Both the position numbers and the translations under genes were made by a program. The notes under the pieces were generated by a model. That model was given only the letters and a program-made list of their open reading frames with translations, made no database searches and was not told the origin of the DNA. A stretch of DNA of 64,000 nucleotides from JBBQXK01 sp052387255. GTDB taxonomy: Bacteria; Pseudomonadota; Alphaproteobacteria; Rhodobacterales; Rhodobacteraceae. The stretch covers positions 3,987-67,986 of the forward strand of contig JBQTJI010000036.1 in NCBI GenBank assembly GCA_052387255.1, given 5' to 3'. Numbering within the stretch: position 1 is the stretch's first letter; every line of letters starts with the position of its first letter. This document shows, in pieces, positions 8,786 through 17,582 of this stretch.

Positions 8786-10011
8786 AGATCCTGTTCGTCC
8801 ACCAGAACTATCCCGGTCAGTTCCTGCACCTGGCCCCCGCCCTGATGGCACGCGGGCATGATTGCCTGGCGCTGACCGATGCGTCGAACAAGCGGACCTC
8901 GCCGGTCAGGACCCTGCGCTACAAGTTCGAGGCCCAAGCCGTCGATCCGGCGGCCACGCGCCTGGGGCGCAACTTCACGCAGATGTCGGACCGGGGCGTG
9001 CTGGTCGCCCGCGCGGCGCTGCGCCTGCGGCGCGAGCAAGGGTATGTGCCGGACGTGGTCTTTGGCCATTCCGGCTGGGGCGAGACGCTGTTCCTGAAAG
9101 AGGTCTGGCCCGAGGCGCGGCACCTGGTCTATGCCGAGTTCTACTATTCGGGGCGGGGCCGCGACGTGGGGTTCGACCCCGAGTTCGAGAAGAACGCCGA
9201 TGCCTTCGATCCGGTGATGATCGCCCAGGCCCGCGCGGCGCATCTGGGACAGGCGCTGTTGCACGCGGACGCCGGGCTGTCGCCCACGCACTGGCAGGCC
9301 GACACCTATCCTCCGGCGCTGCGCCGCCTGATCACCGTCATCCATGACGGTGTCGACACGGATGCCGTGCGCCCCGATCCGGCGGCGGAGGTCACCTTGC
9401 CCTCGGGTGCGCGGTTCCGGGCCGGGGACGAGGTGCTGACCTTCGTCAACCGCAACCTGGAGCCGTATCGCGGGTACCATATCTTCCTGCGCGCCCTGCC
9501 CGCCGTGATGGCGGCGCGGCCCGAGGCGCAGGTGGTGCTGGTCGGGGGCGACGATGTGAGCTATGGCCGCGCCGCGCCGCAGGGCACGACCTGGAAGGAC
9601 GTGTTCCTGAAGGAGATGGCAGGCCGACTGGACCTGTCGCGGCTGCATTTTCCCGGCAAGGTGCCCTATGACACGTTCTGCAAGCTGATGCAGGTGGCGC
9701 GGGTCCATGCGTACCTCACCTATCCCTTCGTGCTGTCCTGGTCGATGATCGAGGCGATGGCGGCGGGGGCGCTGGTGGTGGGGTCACGGACCGCCCCGGT
9801 CGCGGAAGTGATCGAGGACCGGGTGAACGGGCGGCTGGTCGATTTCTTCGACATCGAGGGCTGGTCCGACACCCTGATCGATGCCCTGGCCGACCCCATC
9901 GGCCACATGCCCCTGCGCGCGGCAGCGCGGGCGACGGCGGTGAAGCGGTACGACCTGCGGTCGGTGTCGTTGCCACGGCTGGTGGACTTTGTCGAAGGCC
10001 AGGCGGTCTGA
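8782..10011 (+). CDS. GT4-type glycosyltransferase coupled to the yej operon
   Basis: A 409-residue predicted glycosyltransferase of GT-B fold. The N-terminus MKILFVHQNYPGQF has the glycine-rich donor/acceptor loop pattern. The C-terminal half has VLVGGDDVSYG, HFPGKVPYD and a final SWSMIEAMAAGALVVGSRTAPVAEVI segment (shortened: 'SMIEAMAAGA..APVAEVI'), which is the GT4 nucleotide-sugar site with the E-x7-E pattern. The acceptor is unknown. It starts inside the yejF stop codon (GTGA), which is odd for a sugar-transfer enzyme and suggests a link to envelope or exopolysaccharide, or simple operon hitch-hiking. Confidence 0.8.
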   Translation: MKILFVHQNYPGQFLHLAPALMARGHDCLALTDASNKRTSPVRTLRYKFEAQAVDPAATRLGRNFTQMSDRGVLVARAALRLRREQGYVPDVVFGHSGWGETLFLKEVWPEARHLVYAEFYYSGRGRDVGFDPEFEKNADAFDPVMIAQARAAHLGQALLHADAGLSPTHWQADTYPPALRRLITVIHDGVDTDAVRPDPAAEVTLPSGARFRAGDEVLTFVNRNLEPYRGYHIFLRALPAVMAARPEAQVVLVGGDDVSYGRAAPQGTTWKDVFLKEMAGRLDLSRLHFPGKVPYDTFCKLMQVARVHAYLTYPFVLSWSMIEAMAAGALVVGSRTAPVAEVIEDRVNGRLVDFFDIEGWSDTLIDALADPIGHMPLRAAARATAVKRYDLRSVSLPRLVDFVEGQAV

Positions 10012-10040
10012 ACGCGCGGGACCTGTCCGGGGGGACCGGG

Positions 10041-10125
10041 CAAGGGGGCGCATGCGCCCCCTTGGACCCCCTCGCCACGCGATCCGGCCACGTCGGTGCG
10101 GGTGGCCAGGGGGGCGCTGCCCCCT
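10041..10125. terminator. two strong hairpins between convergent genes
   Basis: A perfect 24-base palindrome (10041-10064, half-site CAAGGGGGCGCA) is followed by a second hairpin, AGGGGGGCGCTGCCCCCT (about 10108-10125). They fill the gap between the converging glycosyltransferase and YcaQ-like genes and probably act as bidirectional terminators, although neither has a long T-tract. The C/G-rich style matches other intergenic hairpins in this window. Confidence 0.5.
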
Positions 10126-10133
10126 TGCTTCGC

Positions 10134-11366
10134 TTACCCCCGGGAGAGGTCTGCCAAGATGGGCGGGGGAAGAGGCGCGCGCTGCCAGTCGGGGGCCAGG
10201 TCGATGCGGTCGCAACCGGCCAGACGGGCGAGGCGGTGCAATTCGGCTTCCAGCCGGGTTGTCCGGCCTGACCCGAGACGCACGCCCGGTTCGGGCCAGA
10301 AGGCGCGCAAGGCCAGCGTGCCCCTGTCGCGGTTGGCCTTTGCATCCAGCCGACCGATCAGGCGGTCGCCCTGCAGCACGGGAAAGACATAGTAGCCGTA
10401 GCGCCGCCTGGGCTCGGGGACGAAGACCTCGATCCGGTAGTGGAACCCGAACAGGCGTTCGGCGCGGGCACGGTCACGCAGGGCGGGGTCGAAGGGCGAC
10501 AGGATGCGCAGCCGGTTGGGCGGCTCGGGGGCATCGCGGGCCTGGTCCATGATATCGGGGCGGGCGAAGGACGGGCGGGGCGTGCCGTCGGCCCCTTCGA
10601 CCGCGATGCGGATCAGGTCGCCCGAAGCCAGCCGCGCAGCGCACCAGGCCCTGGCCTGGTCGGGCGTGACGGCCCCCCAGTAGGCCGCAATCTCGCCGCT
10701 GGTGGCAAAGCCCAGGTGGTCGAGGGCGGAATTGCAGGCCCAGTCGGTGCTGTCGTGCTCGGCTGGGGCGGCGTCGCGCAGGGCCTGGGGCATGACCCGT
10801 TCGGTCAGGTCATAGACCTTGCGGAACCCCTCGCGCCGCGTGACCGACAGTTCCCCCACGCGCCACAGGTATTCGAGCGCGGTCGTCGACGGATGCCAGT
10901 CCCACCAGCCGCCCTTGCCGCGTTCCTCGCCCTCGCCGACGTCGGCCGAGGTGACGGGGCCGTGGTCGGCGACCCGTTGCAGCACCTGATCGAACTTCTG
11001 GTGGAACCCGTCGCGCTGCCAGCCGGTCCAGCGGTCGACCAGCCGCGCGCGGTCGCGGGCGAAGCGGTGACGCCAGTGCGGAAAGACGGCGGCGGGCAGG
11101 ATCGAGGCGTCGTGGGTCCAGTGTTCCCAGAGGCTGCGGTGGCGGTCGAGCAGCGGGCGCAGGTCGTCGGGGCGATAGCCGGGGCGGCGCGACCACAGGA
11201 TCATGTCATGGGCGCGGGCCACGGTGTTGATGCTGTCGACCTGGACAAAGCCCAGACGGTCGATCAGGGCGCAGAGCGCCTGTCCGTGCGCGGTGCCGGA
11301 AGGCGGCTCGGCCAGTGCGTGACGGTCGAGGAACAGGCGGCGGGCGGCGCGGTTGGGGACGAGCAT
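10134..11366 (-). CDS. YcaQ-like DNA glycosylase (HTH_42 family)
   Basis: A 410-residue protein of the winged-helix HTH_42 family, whose characterised members (AlkZ, AlkX/YcaQ) remove bulky or crosslinked bases from DNA. The catalytic motif in YcaQ-type enzymes is Gln-x-Asp; here it reads QVDSINT near residue 38. The sequence then has a WEHWTHDASILP segment and a C-terminal barrel region with ILSPFDPALRDRARAERLFGF (cut: 'SPFDPALRDR'), both typical of the family. It converges with the glycosyltransferase and is followed upstream by a small RHH-like gene on the same strand. Confidence 0.8.
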   Translation of the reverse strand: MLVPNRAARRLFLDRHALAEPPSGTAHGQALCALIDRLGFVQVDSINTVARAHDMILWSRRPGYRPDDLRPLLDRHRSLWEHWTHDASILPAAVFPHWRHRFARDRARLVDRWTGWQRDGFHQKFDQVLQRVADHGPVTSADVGEGEERGKGGWWDWHPSTTALEYLWRVGELSVTRREGFRKVYDLTERVMPQALRDAAPAEHDSTDWACNSALDHLGFATSGEIAAYWGAVTPDQARAWCAARLASGDLIRIAVEGADGTPRPSFARPDIMDQARDAPEPPNRLRILSPFDPALRDRARAERLFGFHYRIEVFVPEPRRRYGYYVFPVLQGDRLIGRLDAKANRDRGTLALRAFWPEPGVRLGSGRTTRLEAELHRLARLAGCDRIDLAPDWQRAPLPPPILADLSRG

Positions 11367-11399
11367 GGGCAGGGGCGTAGCGGGGGACAGGCAGGATGG

Positions 11400-11846
11400 T
11401 CAATGACGTCCTGCTGCAGACCACTGCCGGACGCGCGAAAGTGCCGCATCATGGGCATGGCCAGGGAAAGGCGCATCGAACCGGGACAGCAAGCGGGAGT
11501 AGCTGTAGCCGAGTTCGGAGGCCTTGCACAGCCGTTCGCCGGTGCTGCGGCGCAAGAGCAGGCCGCCCCCGGATTCGACCAGCAGGAACCCCTTGTGCGC
11601 CAGCCTTGCGATCAGGTCCGCCCATCCCTGCGCATAGGCGAAGTCGTCAGCGAGGAGCGCCCGCAAGGGAGCGACGAGCCGCTCATCCGCCCTGACGGGC
11701 GTCTTCGCCGGGGCACGGCGGCGGAGGTCGCGGTCGATGGCGTCCCGGATGATGTGGTTGACCGATGTATCCTCGGCCCGCGCCGCAAGCTCAAGCGCGG
11801 CCAGCGTGACTTCGGACAGGCGCAGGGTGATGTCGCGGTAGGCCAT
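11400..11846 (-). CDS. small ribbon-helix-helix-like protein
   Basis: A 148-residue protein. Residues 1-45 look like a ribbon-helix-helix DNA-binding segment: a short strand DITLRLSEVTL, then helices ending NHIIRDAIDRDLRRR. The C-terminal 100 residues are not recognised but include a possible LIARLAHKGF helix. I chose ATG 11846 rather than the TTG two codons earlier. It lies between the rlmN and YcaQ-like genes on the same strand, 35 bases after rlmN. A regulatory role is plausible but unproven. Confidence 0.6.
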   Translation of the reverse strand: MAYRDITLRLSEVTLAALELAARAEDTSVNHIIRDAIDRDLRRRAPAKTPVRADERLVAPLRALLADDFAYAQGWADLIARLAHKGFLLVESGGGLLLRRSTGERLCKASELGYSYSRLLSRFDAPFPGHAHDAALSRVRQWSAAGRH

Positions 11847-11881
11847 CCGCAAAGTCTGCCCCGCGCAGGGTTAACCGCAGG

Positions 11882-13054
11882 TTAAGGCCCGACCGCCGCC
11901 GCAATCGCCCTTGCCGATTTCCGCGCCCGTTCGGTGGCCGACTTCAGCTGACCGCAGGCGGCCATGATATCCTCGCCCCGGGGCGTGCGGATCGGGCTGG
12001 CGTAGCCCGCGTTGTGGATGATGTCGGCGAAGGCGTGGATGCGGTTGCCGCTGGAACGCCTGTAGGGTGCCCCGGGCCACTCGTTGAAGGGGATGAGGTT
12101 GACCTTGGCCGGGATGCCGCGCAGCAGTTCGACAAGGCGCAAGGCGTCCTCGCGCGTGTCGTTGACGCCGTCGAGCATGACGTATTCGAAGGTGATCCGT
12201 TCCGAATTCGACAGGCCGGGATAGGCGCGCAGCGCATCCAGCAGCGCGGCGATGTTCCAGCGCCTGTTGATCGGCACCAGGCGGTCGCGCACCTCGTCCG
12301 TCGTGGCGTGGAACGACACGGCCAGCAGGCAGCCGATCTCGGTCGCGGTGCGGGCAATCTCGGGCACCACGCCACTGGTGGACAGGGTGATGCGGCGGCG
12401 GCCGAGGGCGATGCCTTCGTTGTCCATCACGATGTGCATGGCATCGCGGACGTTGTCGAAGTTGTACAGGGGTTCCCCCATCCCCATCAGCACGACGTTG
12501 GAGATCAGACGCGTCTCTTCCTTGGGCGCAGACTTCACCGGCCATTCGCCCAGGTCGTCGCGCGCCAGCATGACCTGGCCCACGATCTCGGCCGCCGTCA
12601 GATTGCGCACCAGTTTCTGCGTGCCGGTGTGGCAGAAGCTGCACGTCAGGGTGCAGCCGACCTGGCTGCTGATGCACAGGGTGCCGCGGTCGGTTTCGGG
12701 GATGTAGACGGTTTCCACCTCGTGCCCGCCGGCAATGCGGATCAGGTACTTGCGCGTGCCGTCGGCGCTGACCTGGCGGCTGACGACCTGCGGGACCTCG
12801 ATCACGAAGTGGGCTGCCAAAAGGGCGCGATAGTCCTTGGCAAGGTTCGTCATCAGGGCAAAGTCGCGCAGGCCCCAGTGGTAGACCCACTGCCAGACCT
12901 GCCCGACCCGCATCTTGGCCGCCCTTTCCGGCGTCCCGGCGTCGATCAGGGCGGCGCGCAGCTGCTCACGGGTCAGGCCCACGATGTTCGGACGTCCGCC
13001 CTCGGGCAGCTTGCGCGGAACGGTCAGGACATCGGGCGTGATCGGGGCGGACAT
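11882..13054 (-). CDS. rlmN: 23S rRNA/tRNA adenine-C2 methyltransferase
   Basis: Radical-SAM enzyme that methylates C2 of A2503 in 23S rRNA and A37 in some tRNAs. The 4Fe-4S motif CxxxCxxC is present as CTLTCSFC with the following HTGTQ. Family motifs VFMGMGEPL (here VVLMGMGEPLYN), SFHATTDEVR and the C-terminal methyl-carrier cysteine in the RGEDIMAACGQL segment are all visible, so the enzyme looks complete (390 residues). I chose the ATG at 13054; an earlier TTG-type start adds 11 low-quality residues. Upstream is a gap of 66 bases before the IalB-like gene on the same strand. Confidence 0.95.
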   Translation of the reverse strand: MSAPITPDVLTVPRKLPEGGRPNIVGLTREQLRAALIDAGTPERAAKMRVGQVWQWVYHWGLRDFALMTNLAKDYRALLAAHFVIEVPQVVSRQVSADGTRKYLIRIAGGHEVETVYIPETDRGTLCISSQVGCTLTCSFCHTGTQKLVRNLTAAEIVGQVMLARDDLGEWPVKSAPKEETRLISNVVLMGMGEPLYNFDNVRDAMHIVMDNEGIALGRRRITLSTSGVVPEIARTATEIGCLLAVSFHATTDEVRDRLVPINRRWNIAALLDALRAYPGLSNSERITFEYVMLDGVNDTREDALRLVELLRGIPAKVNLIPFNEWPGAPYRRSSGNRIHAFADIIHNAGYASPIRTPRGEDIMAACGQLKSATERARKSARAIAAAVGP

Positions 13055-13120
13055 GGGCGGACCTGCGGCGGCGGATATCCGGCGCATATAGGCGTCATTC
13101 GCGCAAAAGGAAACCGCCGC

Positions 13121-13681
13121 CTACTTGCAGCGCGCCTCGGCCTCGGTCATCGCGGCGGTAAAGCCGTTCAGGCTGAACGTATCCTTGGTGTCCGTGCCGC
13201 GCCGCGAGCGAGCCGTCATCACCGCCTCTTGCCCGCGCTGCAAAGCCTGGATGACGGTGGCATCCATCGCCGGGTCGCCTGGCCAGGCAAACTCGTTCTC
13301 GTTGTAGTCCCGCGTTGCCGGGTCGTCGTCCACCGAGACGAATTCGAACGTGTCGCTTCCGACGGTCAGCCGGATCGGGGCATCGAGGGCAAGCTGATAG
13401 CCGCTGGTGAAGGACACCGAGGGCCGCTCGCCGGCAGCGTACCGGACGAACAGCAGGATCTCGCTGCGCGAGGCCTGCACCGGCCTGCCGTCGCGGGTGT
13501 TGACGGTTTCCTTGGGCTTGGACACGCCCCAGCATTCCTTGGGGTCGTTCCAGACGCAGACGCTCCAGTCCGTCTTGGCCGAAACGCATTCGGTTTCGGT
13601 TCCGCTCTGCTGCGCCATGGCGGCAGAGGCCGCAAAGGTCAGCGTCAGCCCGCACAGGGCACCGGCGATGCGTGCGATCAT
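13121..13681 (-). CDS. invasion-associated locus B (IalB) family protein
   Basis: Secreted or periplasmic protein of 186 residues. It has a signal peptide (cleavage after AMA, near residue 23), then the IalB pattern: SAKTDWSVCVWNDPKECW with two cysteines, a beta-rich core, and a third cysteine near the C-terminus (EARCK). IalB of Bartonella is linked to erythrocyte invasion, but the family is widespread in free-living Rhodobacterales, where the function is unknown. The start at 13681 is preceded by AGGGAAG. It shares its upstream region with the divergent asparaginase gene. Confidence 0.75.
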   Translation of the reverse strand: MIARIAGALCGLTLTFAASAAMAQQSGTETECVSAKTDWSVCVWNDPKECWGVSKPKETVNTRDGRPVQASRSEILLFVRYAAGERPSVSFTSGYQLALDAPIRLTVGSDTFEFVSVDDDPATRDYNENEFAWPGDPAMDATVIQALQRGQEAVMTARSRRGTDTKDTFSLNGFTAAMTEAEARCK

Positions 13682-13862
13682 GTCTTCCCTAGGCCTCCAG
13701 CCGTTCCTGCCCTCGCCCTGCCGCGCCAAGCCCCTTGACCGGGGCTTTTCCTGTGGCGCAGGGCTGTTCAACCCGATAAACCTCAATACCGCAAGAACCG
13801 GGGGGCGCGAAAGCCCTATGGGCCGAAAATCGCGCATCCGTGACGCGGTGGTGAGGGAAACG

Positions 13863-14852
13863 ATGCAAAATCCGCAGGCTATGGCCGAGCTTTGGCGCGG
13901 CGGACTGTTGGAAAGCGTGCATCTGGGGCACGCGGTGATCTGCGACGGGCAGGGTATCGTGCAGTCCTGGGGCAACCCCGACGCCGTGATCTTCCCGCGC
14001 TCGTCCTGCAAGATGGTCCAGGCGCTGCCCCTGTTGGAAAGCGGTGCGGGCAAAGCGCTGACCTCTGCGCACCTGGCCCTGGCCTGCGCAAGCCACAGTG
14101 GCGCAGCCCTGCACCGGACCCATGTCGCGCGTTGGCTCGACGACCTTGGCCTGGCTGAGGGCGACCTGCGCTGCGGCCCCCAGGAACCCGATGACCGCGA
14201 CGAACGCGACCGCCTGATCCGGGCAGACGAGGCACCCTGCCAGGTGCACAACAACTGCTCGGGCAAGCACACTGGGTTCCTCATGCTGAACCGGCACATG
14301 CGCGGCGGACCCGAGTATGCGGACCCGGACCATCCGCTGCAAACGACCATCCGCCGGACGTTCGAGGAGGTGACGGGCGAGCCCTCGCCGGGTTACGGAA
14401 TCGACGGTTGCTCCGCTCCGAACTTTGCGACGACCGTGACGGGCCTTGCCCGCGCCATGGCGGCCTTTGCCCGCGCCACCGGCACCGCCGACGCGCGCGA
14501 CCGGGCGATGCACGCGCTGACCCGGGCGATGATGGCCCACCCCGACCTGGTGGCGGGCGAGGGAAAGGGCTGCACCGAACTGATGCGCGCCATGGGTGGA
14601 CGCGCGGCGGTCAAGACCGGGGCCGAGGGGGTCTATGTGGCGATCATTCCCGAGCGGGGCATCGGCATCGCCCTGAAGATCATCGACGGCGGCACGCGCG
14701 GTGCCGAGGCGGCGATCACGGCGCTGCTGGTGCAGTTGGGCGTGCTTGAAGCGGGCCACCCCGCCGCACTGAAACGGCTGGATGCGGTGCAGCGGAACCG
14801 GCGTGGCATTCCTGTCGGCATCCTGCGCGCCGCGCCGGGATTTCCGGTCTGA
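13863..14852 (+). CDS. asparaginase family II (PF06089-type) protein
   Basis: A 329-residue protein of the alphaproteobacterial asparaginase II family (different from the E. coli AnsA/AnsB fold); it is expected to hydrolyse asparagine to aspartate. Visible family motifs are FPRSSCKMVQALPLLESG near the N-terminus, ACASHSGAALHRTHV, NNCSGKHTGFL and GIDGCSAPNF, followed by a KGCTELM segment. I chose ATG 13863 because it follows GAGGGAAACG at good spacing; longer frames start in non-conserved sequence. The gap to the IalB gene holds both promoters. Confidence 0.82.
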   Translation: MQNPQAMAELWRGGLLESVHLGHAVICDGQGIVQSWGNPDAVIFPRSSCKMVQALPLLESGAGKALTSAHLALACASHSGAALHRTHVARWLDDLGLAEGDLRCGPQEPDDRDERDRLIRADEAPCQVHNNCSGKHTGFLMLNRHMRGGPEYADPDHPLQTTIRRTFEEVTGEPSPGYGIDGCSAPNFATTVTGLARAMAAFARATGTADARDRAMHALTRAMMAHPDLVAGEGKGCTELMRAMGGRAAVKTGAEGVYVAIIPERGIGIALKIIDGGTRGAEAAITALLVQLGVLEAGHPAALKRLDAVQRNRRGIPVGILRAAPGFPV

Positions 14853-15087
14853 CGACAGATGCCGACCCCGCCTGTGGCTGGCAGCGCCACGGGCGGGGTC
14901 GCCTGACGCAGCGGGATCGGCCCGACCCCCGGCTGGGTGGGGGCATTTCACCGAAAGGGCCGGACCGACCTTCCTCGCTACTGCCACCCTGGGTATCGGT
15001 CGTTCGCGGCGGCGATGCGGCAGGGCCAAGGTGGTTTCAGGGCGCGTGCCCCTTGATTTGGCGCACACCCCGCGTCACAGTCCTGTC

Positions 15088-15447
15088 ATGACGGTCCTGC
15101 CACCGCCCCCGACACCACCGCCGACCCCCCTGCCGTCGCAGGCCTACGACCGGGTCAGCTTTGACCGCCGGGAAATGGCGGCGATCATGTCGGTCTACGG
15201 GCGCATGGTGGCGGGGGGCGAATGGCGCGACTACGGCATCTCGTGCCTGAAGGACATCGCCATCTTCTCGGTCTTTCGCAACACCGCCGAGCATCCGCTG
15301 TACCGGATCGAGAAGCGGCCCCTGCTGCGCGGGCGGCAGGGAATGTATGCGGTCGTGGGCATGGATGGTCATGTGCTGCGGCGCGGGCATGACCTTGTGG
15401 CGGTGATGCGCGTGCTGGAGCAGAAGGCCATCCGGGCCATCGACTAG
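15088..15447 (+). CDS. DUF2794 protein
   Basis: A 119-residue protein matching the alphaproteobacterial DUF2794 family: RREMAAIMSVYGRMVAGGEW, then IFSVFRNTAEHPLYRIEKRP and a C-terminal GHDLVAVMRVL helix. A short proline-rich N-terminus (PPPPTPPPTPLP) precedes the domain. The function of this family is not established. It is followed 9 bases later by the cupin gene, and the two probably share a transcript with the P1 peptidase. Confidence 0.75.
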   Translation: MTVLPPPPTPPPTPLPSQAYDRVSFDRREMAAIMSVYGRMVAGGEWRDYGISCLKDIAIFSVFRNTAEHPLYRIEKRPLLRGRQGMYAVVGMDGHVLRRGHDLVAVMRVLEQKAIRAID

Positions 15448-15456
15448 AGGGCAGAG

Positions 15457-15807
15457 ATGCAGCCGATCAACCTTGCGGCCAAGCTGGCGGCCTTTTCCGA
15501 GCACTGGTCGCCCAAGGTCGTGGGGGCCTTCAACGGGCATGACATCATGGTGGTCAAGGTGCTGGGCGACTTCGTCTGGCATGACCATCCCGACACGGAC
15601 GACCTGTTCCTGGTGCTGTCGGGCCACCTGATCATCGAGATGCCCGACGGTGCGGTGACGCTTGGCCCCGGCGAGATGTATGTGGTGCCGAAAGGCGTGC
15701 AGCACCGCCCCCGCGCCGAGGTCGAGACGCATCTTCTGCTGATCGAGCCTGCGGGCACGCCGAACACGGGCGATCCGGCCACGGCGGCGGTCAAGACCAC
15801 GCTCTGA
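15457..15807 (+). CDS. cupin-domain protein
   Basis: A 116-residue single-domain cupin. The first cupin motif contains WHDHPDTDDLFLVLSGHLII, with two His and the Glu position replaced by Asp, and the second reads PKGVQHRPRAE. These residues usually hold a metal. The substrate is unknown. The stop codon overlaps the start of the next gene by one base (TGATG at 15805-15809), so translation of the pair is probably coupled. Confidence 0.78.
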   Translation: MQPINLAAKLAAFSEHWSPKVVGAFNGHDIMVVKVLGDFVWHDHPDTDDLFLVLSGHLIIEMPDGAVTLGPGEMYVVPKGVQHRPRAEVETHLLLIEPAGTPNTGDPATAAVKTTL

Positions 15808-16796
15808 TGCGGCCGGGGGCGCGCAACCTGATCACTGATGTGGCGGGCCTGCGGGTGGGCAACGCGCATGGAGCGGTGTTGCGGTCGGGCGCGACGGTGC
15901 TGCTGGGCGACCGCCCCTTCACTGCTGCCGTGCATGTGATGGGCGGGGCACCGGGCACGCGCGAGACCGACCTTCTGGCCCCCGACCGCCTGGTGCAGGA
16001 GGTCGATGCGCTGGTGCTGTCGGGCGGGTCGGCCTTTGGCCTCGATGCGGCGTCGGGCGTGGCGGACGGGCTGGCGGTCCTGGGGCGCGGCTTTGCCGTG
16101 GGGACGGCGCGGGTGCCCGTCGTGCCGGGGGCGATCCTGTTCGACCTGCTGAACGGCGGCGACAAGGGCTGGGCCGTCAATCCCTACAAGCGGCTGGGCC
16201 AAGCGGCCCTGGCTGCCGCCGCGCCCGACTTTGCCATCGGCAGCGCCGGGGCAGGGTATGGCGCGTTGACCGGGTTATGGAAAGGCGGCCTCGGCTCGGC
16301 CTCTGCCATCCTCGACAACGGCCTGACCGTGGGCGCACTTGTCGCCGTCAATGCCCTGGGTTCGGCCACGGTGGGCGATGGCCCCTGGTTCTGGGCCGCG
16401 CCATGGGAGATCGGGGACGAGTTCGGCGGCCTGGGCCTGTCCGCGACCTTTCCCGCCACCCACGAACCCCCGCCGCGCAAGCGGATGGGCGAGGCGACCA
16501 CCATCGCCATCGTCGCGACCGATGCCGCCCTGAGCCAGGCGCAGGCGCTGCGCATGGCGACGGCGGCGCAGGACGGGATGGCGCGGGCACTGGTGCCGTC
16601 GCACACGCCCCTGGACGGCGACCTGGTGTTCGCGGCGGCAACCGGCGCGCGGCCCCTGGCCGATCCGCTGGCCGACACATTTGCGCTTGGCCACGCGGCG
16701 GCCTGCGTGCTGGCGCGGGCGATTGCGCGGGCGGTCTATCTGGCAACGCCGGTGGCGGGGGATGTGGCCCCGGCCTGGAGCAGCCGTCACCGCTGA
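15807..16796 (+). CDS. P1-family (DmpA-type) aminopeptidase
   Basis: A 329-residue member of the P1/S58 family of self-processing N-terminal nucleophile peptidases. Family signatures are NLITDVAGLRVGNA at the N-terminus, LSGGSAFGLDAASGV and GAILFDLLNGGDKGW; the VNALGSATVG segment (about residue 185) is where the autocatalytic cleavage is expected. Related enzymes act on D-amino acid peptides, beta-peptides or 6-aminohexanoate oligomers, so the exact substrate cannot be told. It is coupled to the cupin gene by a one-base overlap. Confidence 0.82.
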   Translation: MRPGARNLITDVAGLRVGNAHGAVLRSGATVLLGDRPFTAAVHVMGGAPGTRETDLLAPDRLVQEVDALVLSGGSAFGLDAASGVADGLAVLGRGFAVGTARVPVVPGAILFDLLNGGDKGWAVNPYKRLGQAALAAAAPDFAIGSAGAGYGALTGLWKGGLGSASAILDNGLTVGALVAVNALGSATVGDGPWFWAAPWEIGDEFGGLGLSATFPATHEPPPRKRMGEATTIAIVATDAALSQAQALRMATAAQDGMARALVPSHTPLDGDLVFAAATGARPLADPLADTFALGHAAACVLARAIARAVYLATPVAGDVAPAWSSRHR

Positions 16797-16817
16797 GCGG
16801 GCGGTCAGGGCAGGAGC

Positions 16818-16865
16818 GGGGGGTTTCACACCCCCCGCACCCCCCGTGGGATATTTGTGGGCAGA
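16818..16865. repeat. dispersed intergenic repeat, copy 1
   Basis: A 48-base unit: six G, TTTCACA, six C, GCA, six C, then GTGGGATATTTGTGGGCAGA. A second copy with four changes lies at 55763-55810, nearly 39 kb away. Both are at 3' ends of genes (here between the converging P1 peptidase and moaE). The G6/C6 arms can form a hairpin, so a terminator role is possible. Confidence 0.75.
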
Positions 16866-16888
16866 AGAAGGGGCAAACGGACCGTCGC

Positions 16889-17329
16889 CTACCAGCGTGC
16901 CAGCAATGCCTCGTCGCTGTCCTTTGCCGCCACCCATTCCGCCCCGTCGGCCCCGATCTCTTTCTTCCAGAACGGCGCGCGGGACTTGAGATAGTCCATC
17001 AGGAACTCTGCCGCCGCAAAGGCGTCGGCGCGGTGGGGGGCGGCGGTGGCGACCATCATGATGGGCTCGCCGGGCAGCAGGCGGCCGTGGCGGTGGATGA
17101 CGGCGCAGTCGGTCAGCGCGAACCGCGCCATCGCGGTGTCGGCATGGGCGCGGATCGCGCGCTCGGTCATGCCGGGGTAATGCTCGATCTCCATCGCGCG
17201 CAGCGTGCCGCCCGCGTCTCGGACAAGGCCGGTGAAGGTGACGACCGCCCCCGCGCCCTTGACTCCGGTCGTGAAGGCCGTCGTCTCGGACCCCGGATCG
17301 AACGGCGCTGACTGCACCGACACGCGCAT
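16889..17329 (-). CDS. moaE: molybdopterin synthase catalytic subunit
   Basis: Large subunit of molybdopterin synthase (146 residues); it moves sulfur from thiocarboxylated MoaD to cyclic pyranopterin monophosphate in molybdenum-cofactor synthesis. Family features: GAVVTFTGLVRD near residue 28, the EIEHYPGMTE segment, a RHGRL motif and the catalytic lysine region LKSRAPFWKKE near residues 114-124. It begins one base after the moaD stop, so the two are in one transcript with pgsA upstream. Confidence 0.93.
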   Translation of the reverse strand: MRVSVQSAPFDPGSETTAFTTGVKGAGAVVTFTGLVRDAGGTLRAMEIEHYPGMTERAIRAHADTAMARFALTDCAVIHRHGRLLPGEPIMMVATAAPHRADAFAAAEFLMDYLKSRAPFWKKEIGADGAEWVAAKDSDEALLARW

Positions 17330-17330
17330 G

Positions 17331-17582
17331 TCAGCCGCCCGTCATCGGCGGAAAGAACGCCACCTCGCGCACCCCTGCCAGCGGGGCCGCGAAATCGGAC
17401 AGGTCCTGGTCAAGCGCCACGCGCAACGAGGCCAGGTCGGCGAAGGCCAGGGCATAGCGTTCTTCCCGCGCCGACAGTTCTGCCACCAGATCGGCCACCG
17501 TGGCAGCCCCGGTCTCGACCCGTTCGCGCGGCAGGCCGATGCGTTCGCGGACCCAGGCGAAATAGAGGACATCCAGCGTCAT
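17331..17582 (-). CDS. moaD: molybdopterin synthase sulfur-carrier subunit
   Basis: Ubiquitin-like small subunit of molybdopterin synthase (83 residues). It starts MTLDVLYFAWVRERIGL and ends with the required Gly-Gly (FFPPMTGG), whose terminal glycine is thiocarboxylated. The start overlaps the pgsA stop as ATGA (17579-17582), and the stop is one base before moaE, so pgsA, moaD and moaE are translationally linked. The pgsA-moaD-moaE order is common in Rhodobacterales. Confidence 0.92.
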   Translation of the reverse strand: MTLDVLYFAWVRERIGLPRERVETGAATVADLVAELSAREERYALAFADLASLRVALDQDLSDFAAPLAGVREVAFFPPMTGG

